Origin: Methanobacterium sp.
Lineage (GTDB): Archaea; Methanobacteriota; Methanobacteria; Methanobacteriales; Methanobacteriaceae
Direction of reading: 5' to 3'
Assembly (NCBI GenBank): GCA_019084405.1
Contig: JAHRFX010000075.1
Location: 3,457 to 67,456 of the forward strand
DNA: 64,000 nt
The position numbers and the translations under genes are program-made. Below, piece by piece: positions 58,273-64,000 of this stretch (within the stretch, counting starts at the first letter, position 1; every line of letters begins with the position of its first letter). The notes beneath the pieces are model-generated. The model was not told the DNA's origin. It saw nothing but the letters and a program-made list of their open reading frames with translations, and made no database searches.

Positions 58273-59459
58273 ATGGAAACTAAAAAAATTATGTGGATGC
58301 TGAAAAAAGACCTGATGGTACTTTGGAGACATAAACCCCATTTAATGTCCCTTTTACTTTTCCCCATAATCATGATTACCCTTTTTGGTTATGGTATGGG
58401 AAGATCCCTGGAAAACATACCGGTGGTGCTGGTAGAACAAAGTGAAGGCCCGGTAACAGACCAGACCGTGGCTGCCGTACAGAACATGAGTTTGTATGAC
58501 GTGAAAGCGGCGATGGATGACCCGGATAAGGCTGGGGAATGGTGGAAAATGGGGAGGCTAAATCAGCCATAGTGCTTCCCCATGATTATGAGGACCTTCA
58601 AAATATTTCACAAAAAGATATGGTGCTTTATATTGATTCCTCAGATCAAATGGCCAGCCAGGCAATTATACCTGCCACACAAGGCCTTTTCAACCAGATT
58701 TCCAGTGAGAGGGGTATAAAAAGAATGGAGATGATGACTGCCAGTAGTGGTATTGGAGTTAATTCCGCCCCTATTACTCCCAATCAGGCCCCAGGATTAT
58801 CTACCAGTCTCCAAAATGTATTCTACTCCATTAATTTCCAGATAGATAAATTATATGGAGATATTGATTATATTGACTTTCTGGTCCCGGCGGTGCTGGC
58901 CATGACCGTCATGTTCTCCTGTATGTTTGGTATGGGTGAATCCATTGCCGGTGAGAGAGAAAGGGGAGAACTGGCCCGATTATTTATGACACCCACCAGT
59001 GTTAGCACCGTGGTGGGAGGTAAGATCATATCCAAGCTTATAGAAACTGGTAGAGCGTTGATACTGATCATAGCCGCCATACTGCTATTTGGGATAGTTA
59101 TAAAGGGAGGGATGGGCCTCACCCTTTTTTTACTGGTACTTTCCGCCCTTTGTTTTGTAGGGTTCGGGATTATGATTTCCGCCCGGGTGGGAACCCAGGA
59201 AGATTACATGCAGATGGTAATGCCCTTTACCATGCCCATGATGTTTGTATCTGGAGTTTTTTATCCCCTGGAAACCATGCCCTGGATATTCCAACAGGTG
59301 GCCTATCTGGTTCCCTTAACCTATGCAAATAACGCCTTAATATCCGTAATGCTAAAAGGAGCCGGTATGGGAGATATATGGTTGGAAGTACTGGTGTTAG
59401 TGGGTTTTACCGCACTATTTTTTGCACTGGGTGTGACCAAATTCAACCGGGATATTTAA
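58273..59459 (+). pseudogene. ABC-2 exporter permease gene with one frameshift
   Basis: The first frame begins METKKIMWMLKKDLMVLWRH and runs to 58572; the second frame holds MVENGEAKSAIVLPHDYED and continues to 59459. At 58537-58540, where GGGGAATGG should read GGGGAAATGG, one missing A explains the switch. The repaired protein has about 396 residues with one N-terminal helix and six C-terminal helices (YIDFLVPAVLAMTVMFSCM, ILIIAAILLFGIV, GLTLFLLVLSALCFVGFGIM and others), the usual ABC-2 layout. It starts 2 bp after the ATPase stop. Confidence 0.8.
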
Positions 59460-59625
59460 AAATAATGAGAAAAGATTTTATAATCCCTTATTTTTTACAA
59501 TAGAGAATATAAAAAAGCAGCATATAATATTAAAAAGATTATATTAAGGTTTAAAAAAAATATCTATCTTAAATAGACTGGATTAAAAAAATATTAAAAT
59601 AAGTAAAGATTAATTTTTTAATCTT

Positions 59626-59904
59626 TTATAATTCTTTTCGAAGTTGGATTTCAATGGCAGAAACATTAGTAGCTCCGCCTTCATTTCCTACGATTTCCTC
59701 TGTAGATATGTCAATGTTTTCAATTTCAATCTCTGGTATGAATCTGTTTCTAACTATTTCGGCAACGTCTACTGCCCTGCTTATAGCCCGGCCCCTAGCT
59801 TTTAAAACAACTTGAGCGTTTCCACCATTCACTTGGGTCACAACAGCTAATACATAGTTCATTACAGGCTTGTTTCCGATGTATACAATATTTTCCTCTG
59901 GCAT
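59626..59904 (-). CDS. albA: Alba DNA/RNA-binding chromatin protein
   Basis: Alba coats DNA and RNA in archaea. The 92-residue product begins [20 protein letters not shown] and has [19 protein letters not shown] with the usual Lys/Arg face, then the long hairpin and [13 protein letters not shown]. The length is normal. A GTG at 59907 precedes the ATG; ATG at 59904 fits the GGAGGT ribosome binding site better. It is intact although surrounded by broken genes. Confidence 0.95.
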   Translation of the reverse strand: MPEENIVYIGNKPVMNYVLAVVTQVNGGNAQVVLKARGRAISRAVDVAEIVRNRFIPEIEIENIDISTEEIVGNEGGATNVSAIEIQLRKEL

Positions 59905-59953
59905 CACTTCGACCTCCGTAAGAATGACTATAATATGTTAGAGTAGCTAATTA

Positions 59954-59964
59954 TTATATATATT
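59954..59964 (-). promoter_or_regulatory. TATA-box candidate for albA
   Basis: On the minus strand AAAATATATAT lies about 55 bp upstream of the albA start codon. A transcript starting about 25 bp further on would have a leader of about 25-30 bases that holds the GGAGGT ribosome binding site. Position and composition are the only support. Confidence 0.4.
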
Positions 59965-60117
59965 TTGTGTTATTATTCCCCAAATAGAAGAATAAGATTT
60001 AATTCCTTATTCAAATAATTAAAATTTTAATATTTTAGTTTTAAGGACTTTAAAAGATAAAATAAGATTTTTAGATATTTTTAAAAGCTTAAATCAAGAT
60101 TATATCCATTATGAATT

Positions 60118-60129
60118 AAAAAAAAAAAA
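60118..60129 (-). terminator. T-run terminator after the sensor remnant
   Basis: Twelve A on the plus strand read as twelve T for the minus-strand sensor gene, seven bases beyond its stop codon. Confidence 0.4.
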
Positions 60130-60135
60130 TGGATA

Positions 60136-61899
60136 TTATCGAGGATTAAATACCAATAAAAACCCTTCAAATTCATCTTTTTCATTTATAACCGGAGTTA
60201 TTGAACCCTGAATTAGTATCTGGAGATTATCCCTGGTCTTGATCCCTCCTTCAAAAGTTAAATTAGAAGGTAATGTTTCAGAGGTCATTTCTTTTTTTAA
60301 AGATTCCAGAAGATCAGATACGGGATTTAGTAATTTAAATAGATGGTTTCCCAGGACATCCACCCGGAGACAGCCGGTGAGGTTTTCAGTCACTGGATTT
60401 AAAAATTTGACATTAAAATCAGGATCAGTGGCAATACCTGCATCTGAAACATTCTTTAAATGGTGTTCAGCCATCTCTGGTTTTCCCTTAACCTGGTTTC
60501 TATCTTATGCTTATGCAGGGTTATTTCAATAGTTTCATGAAGTTCATCCGCTTCATAGGGTTTATTAATGAATCCCATGGTTCCTTTGAGAATATATCCA
60601 GAGGGTTCAGTTATTTTAGCTCTTTCCATTGTGCCTTAGAAAAGATATCACTCCAATTTGTATTATCATCGGCATGCAGGTACTCCCTCCAATTACGGGT
60701 ATCATGATACAGTTCCTGGGGGTCTCTACCCCAGATATCTTTAAAGGCCAGGCTGAGGTAACTGATCTTTTATTTTTTAAGTCAAATATACAGAAGACCT
60801 CATTCATATTTTCTGCCAGCTGCCTGAATTTTTTCTCGCTTTTTTGAAGGGTCAGGTGGGAATTTTCCAGTTTTTCCATCATTTTATTTAAGGATCGGGT
60901 AAGAAGAGAAAACTCATCATCTCCACTAACCGGAAACCTGGCTGAGAAATCCTTTTTCTCACCAATGAGTTTTATATTGGCACTCAAATGGGACAGACGG
61001 GATAGGACTGATTTATCCAGATAGATTAAAATTGAAAATCCCATGACAAACCCGGCAATGATAATCATGGCCATGAAATAATAGATACTGTTTAATGCTT
61101 TAGCATAGTAAAGACGGGAATCAGTGATTTTAAAAATAATTGCCGGGTTATTTTCAATATCCTTTAAAAATCCATATGCGGAAATGCTTTCGCTGCCATT
61201 GTAAATGATAAAAATAGTTTCGTCTCCATTAAAAGCTGCCTTAGCATCTTGAAAATCCCCTCCCAAATCGGTCAGGTTATAGGGGATGATTTCCAATCTC
61301 AACTGGGTGAAGTTAGAAAAGGAGGAAATAAAATGTTTATTTAAATCCTGGCCCATCAAAACAGCCCCAAGAGCCGTGCTGTTAGGGCTGGAACCGGTTA
61401 CCGGACTGGCAGATATTAAGAGGGGTTTATCAGGGAGGTTGATTATGCCACTTTGGGAGGGGGTGGAATCATTAAAAAGCAGGAGTGGTGTAAAATTATA
61501 GTCTTCCATTCCCTCAGGAAGAGTAGATAATACCTCATTATCCCGATCCAATCTTTTAACATATACCAAACGACCCTGATTATCTAAAAAAAGAATTATA
61601 TCGATTCGTATGGAGGAAAATGAATTATCATCCAGATTATCGTCAATGAATTGCTGATTCTGATTAAGCATGAAGTTATAAGTCTCATCAGAAGAGGCCA
61701 TATCCCGGGCGAAGGTATTTAAATTATATTGCTCCCTTAAAAAGGCTTCTTCGAATCTTGCAGCATCCTGTTTAATATTGTCTTCTTCCAGATTGGTTAA
61801 ACCACTTACCAGGATAATCTGAGAGGTGGCATATAAAATCAGAACCAGGGCCAGTAAGGTGGCCCCAATCATGAGCAGTGTTTTTTTTCGAAGATTCAT
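60136..61899 (-). pseudogene. Membrane sensor gene, decayed: CHASE4-HAMP-PAS joined to a receiver tail and PAS
   Basis: The first frame (ATG 61899) has an N-terminal helix, a CHASE4-like outside domain, a second helix near 270, a HAMP segment and the start of a PAS domain (FRQLAENMNEVFCIFDLKNK). A missing A in the T4/A4 run at 60768-60771 shifts the PAS to another frame (SYLSLAFKDIWGRDPQEL). Near 60640 the sequence jumps to a receiver-domain tail (ERAKITEPSGYILK), then to an HKHKIETRLRENQRWLNT linker. A third shift at 60458-60460 leads into a second PAS that ends VFNPR. The receiver core and any histidine kinase are missing, so this is true decay and not only frame errors. Confidence 0.72.
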
Positions 61900-62024
61900 A
61901 AAAGCCCCAATATGAAAATATTAAAAAGAAATTGAATTTTTAAGGGATTTAAAAGCCATATATAATCTCCCCTTATTACTTCACCATCAATATTTACGAA
62001 AGCCTAGATATCCGCTCCCCCTCA

Positions 62025-63542
62025 CTACTTCACCATTAATATTTTGTTTATAGAATCTAAAACTGCTTCCACACTGGCCATAACAATATCTTCACGAGTG
62101 GAACGACCTGTGGCCTGGTTACCCTCCATATCTCCCATCACCACAAACACCTCAGCCAGAGCATTGGTACCACCAGTTATAGCTTCAATATTATACTCTT
62201 TAAGTTCAATATCGGTTGTTTCGCTGACCAGACTATGGATAGCATTTATGGCAGCGTCCACCGGTCCCACCCCTGTTTTAGAGGCAGTTTTTAGCTCATC
62301 ATGGATGCGCAGTTTCACGGTGGCGGTGGGCATCACATTTTCTCCAGTCATAACTGCAAATCCTTCCAGTTTCACTGTTTCTTTTTTGGCCCGCCCCAGT
62401 ATAGTTACTGCAATGGCCTTTAAATCCGCGTCAGTCACCTTTTTACCCTTATCACCCAGGTCCTTGATTTGATCATAAACCGTGCAGAACTGTTTTTCAC
62501 TCATCTCAATGCCGTATTCGTCCAGTTTAGAGCGCAGAGCATTGGCCCCGGTGTGTTTACCCAGTACAATTCTCCGGGTGTGCCCCACCATCTCCGGAGT
62601 GATGGGTTCATAGGTCTCAGCCTTTTCCAGAACCCCGTGTACATGGATTCCGGCCTCATGAGCAAATGCATTTTCACCTACAATGGCCTTATTAGGTGGC
62701 ATTCTAACCCCGGTGATGCGGGAGACAAAATCCGATAAATTAACCAGTTGGGAAGTTCGGATATCCATGGGTATGTCGTATCGAGTTATGAGGGCCATGA
62801 CCACTTCTTCTAAAGAGGCATTGCCTGCCCGTTCTCCCAGGCCATTTATGGTGGCATGTACCTGCTGGGCCCCGGCTTCCACTGAAGCCAGGGAATTGGC
62901 CACTGCCAGTCCAAAGTCGTCGTGACAGTGCACACTGATAGGAATGTTGATGTTCTTTTTAAGTTTCCTTATAAGCCAGTGCATGGCAGTGGGAACCATG
63001 ACCCCTACTGTGTCCGGTACATTGATGTAATCTGCCCCGGCATCCTCCACTGACTGGTATATTTCAGTAAGGAAGGGAAATTCAGTCCGGGTGGCGTCTT
63101 CAGCTGAAAATTCCACCAGCACCCCGTGGTCTTTCACATATTCCACTGCCTCAACTGCCTTATCCAGTATTTCTTCCTGGTTCATTTTGAGTTTGTATTC
63201 TCGATGCAGAGGAGAAGTGCCAATAAAGGTATGGATGTAGTCCAATTCACTATCCAGAACTGCATCTAGATCATTTTTCAAAACCCTTGCCAAACCGCAG
63301 ACTTTTGCATTTAATCCCAGATCTAAAATTGCTTTTGCTGCTTCCTTTTCACCTTCAGAAGCAGCTGGAAACCCCACTTCAATAACATCTACACCTAGCT
63401 GGTCCAATTTTTTGGCTATACCTATCTTTTCATCCACAGTTATGGCCACACCCGGTGTTTGTTCGCCGTCCCGGAGGGTGGTATCAAATATACGCACCGT
63501 TTCCGGTAAATTCATGTTCTTTTTTACTTTTTCTATGTACAT
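62025..63542 (-). CDS. leuA: 2-isopropylmalate synthase
   Basis: LeuA condenses acetyl-CoA and 2-oxoisovalerate in leucine biosynthesis. The 505-residue product has [18 protein letters not shown] near residue 18, a TIM barrel with [15 protein letters not shown] near 208 (metal His) and [14 protein letters not shown], and a C-terminal LeuA regulatory domain from about residue 395 ([13 protein letters not shown]). [10 protein letters not shown] and [17 protein letters not shown] fit LeuA better than citramalate synthase, which has a GSAI form. AksA lacks this C-terminal domain. GAGGAT precedes the ATG at 8 bp. CimA is the main alternative. Confidence 0.87.
   Translation of the reverse strand: MYIEKVKKNMNLPETVRIFDTTLRDGEQTPGVAITVDEKIGIAKKLDQLGVDVIEVGFPAASEGEKEAAKAILDLGLNAKVCGLARVLKNDLDAVLDSELDYIHTFIGTSPLHREYKLKMNQEEILDKAVEAVEYVKDHGVLVEFSAEDATRTEFPFLTEIYQSVEDAGADYINVPDTVGVMVPTAMHWLIRKLKKNINIPISVHCHDDFGLAVANSLASVEAGAQQVHATINGLGERAGNASLEEVVMALITRYDIPMDIRTSQLVNLSDFVSRITGVRMPPNKAIVGENAFAHEAGIHVHGVLEKAETYEPITPEMVGHTRRIVLGKHTGANALRSKLDEYGIEMSEKQFCTVYDQIKDLGDKGKKVTDADLKAIAVTILGRAKKETVKLEGFAVMTGENVMPTATVKLRIHDELKTASKTGVGPVDAAINAIHSLVSETTDIELKEYNIEAITGGTNALAEVFVVMGDMEGNQATGRSTREDIVMASVEAVLDSINKILMVK

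Positions 63543-64000
<458 letters not shown>

Noticed and set aside
62025..63542. Citramalate synthase (CimA) or homocitrate synthase (AksA) identity
   Set aside because: [10 protein letters not shown] and the [14 protein letters not shown] region fit LeuA, and the full regulatory domain argues against AksA; CimA is kept only as a minor alternative.

Overview
The window reads as the chromosome of a hydrogenotrophic methanogen of the order Methanobacteriales, most likely genus Methanobacterium. This is inferred from gene content, not from a database search. The DNA is AT-rich and carries archaeal information-processing genes (PolD large subunit, Sec61 beta, Alba, archaeal TruD, class II O-phosphoseryl-tRNA synthetase). 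It also carries methanogen-specific genes: CfbD for coenzyme F430, a thiol:fumarate reductase subunit A, an F390-synthetase-like AMP ligase, CTP-dependent riboflavin kinase RibK, the small subunit of archaeal phosphomevalonate dehydratase, and CbiE. There is one tRNA gene (Arg, GCG) and no rRNA. I saw no CRISPR array, no complete insertion sequence and no prophage.

Layout. 1-5.3 kb: partial anaerobic ribonucleotide reductase with a palindromic operator candidate, then PolD large subunit. 5.5-12.5 kb: DedA protein, Sec61 beta, PurB, and a set of small hydrophobic proteins, including a one-unit protein followed by a three-unit relative of it. 12.5-21 kb, mostly minus strand: phosphomevalonate dehydratase small subunit, TruD, an adenylate-forming ligase, tRNA-Arg, a pilin-like protein with an AIR-synthase-like protein, HisH, a nucleotidyltransferase-cupin fusion, CfbD. 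21-34 kb: SfsA, a phosphoesterase pair with overlapping ends, a YchF-like GTPase, CbiE, a truncated cupin, ArsA/Get3, NadE, CutA, LeuS, a frameshifted membrane protein and a FAH-family hydrolase. 34-38 kb: a MacB-like ABC exporter flanked by two paralogous 99-residue membrane proteins and preceded by a winged-helix regulator, then HisG. 38-55 kb: adenosine-type deaminase, HAD phosphatases, TfrA, PscS, RibK, RibB, a KaiC-like ATPase, a domain-permuted CobB/CobQ-like protein, GatA, a membrane methyltransferase, an alanine dehydrogenase/ornithine cyclodeaminase homologue, a LysE exporter, a 5'-nucleotidase homologue and a DsrE protein.

55.1-61.9 kb is unusual. Nearly every gene in it is interrupted: a TMEM175-like channel (two shifts), a TIM-barrel isomerase (one), an ABC-2 exporter ATPase (two) and permease (one), and a sensor that has both frameshifts and missing segments. 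Intact PadR and Alba genes sit among them. Most breaks are single-base indels in or near homopolymers, so sequencing error has to be separated from true decay. The sensor and the truncated cupin at 27 kb look like true decay. The window ends with LeuA and a non-coding stretch that holds a possible insertion-sequence end.

Common themes are cofactor and amino-acid biosynthesis (F430, cobamide, flavin, NAD, His, Leu, isoprenoids) and translation. No single large defence or mobile system is visible. The most promising under-described items are the ABC exporter with its duplicated 99-residue partners and phased operator repeats, the triplicated membrane-unit proteins, and the permuted amidotransferase-synthetase.
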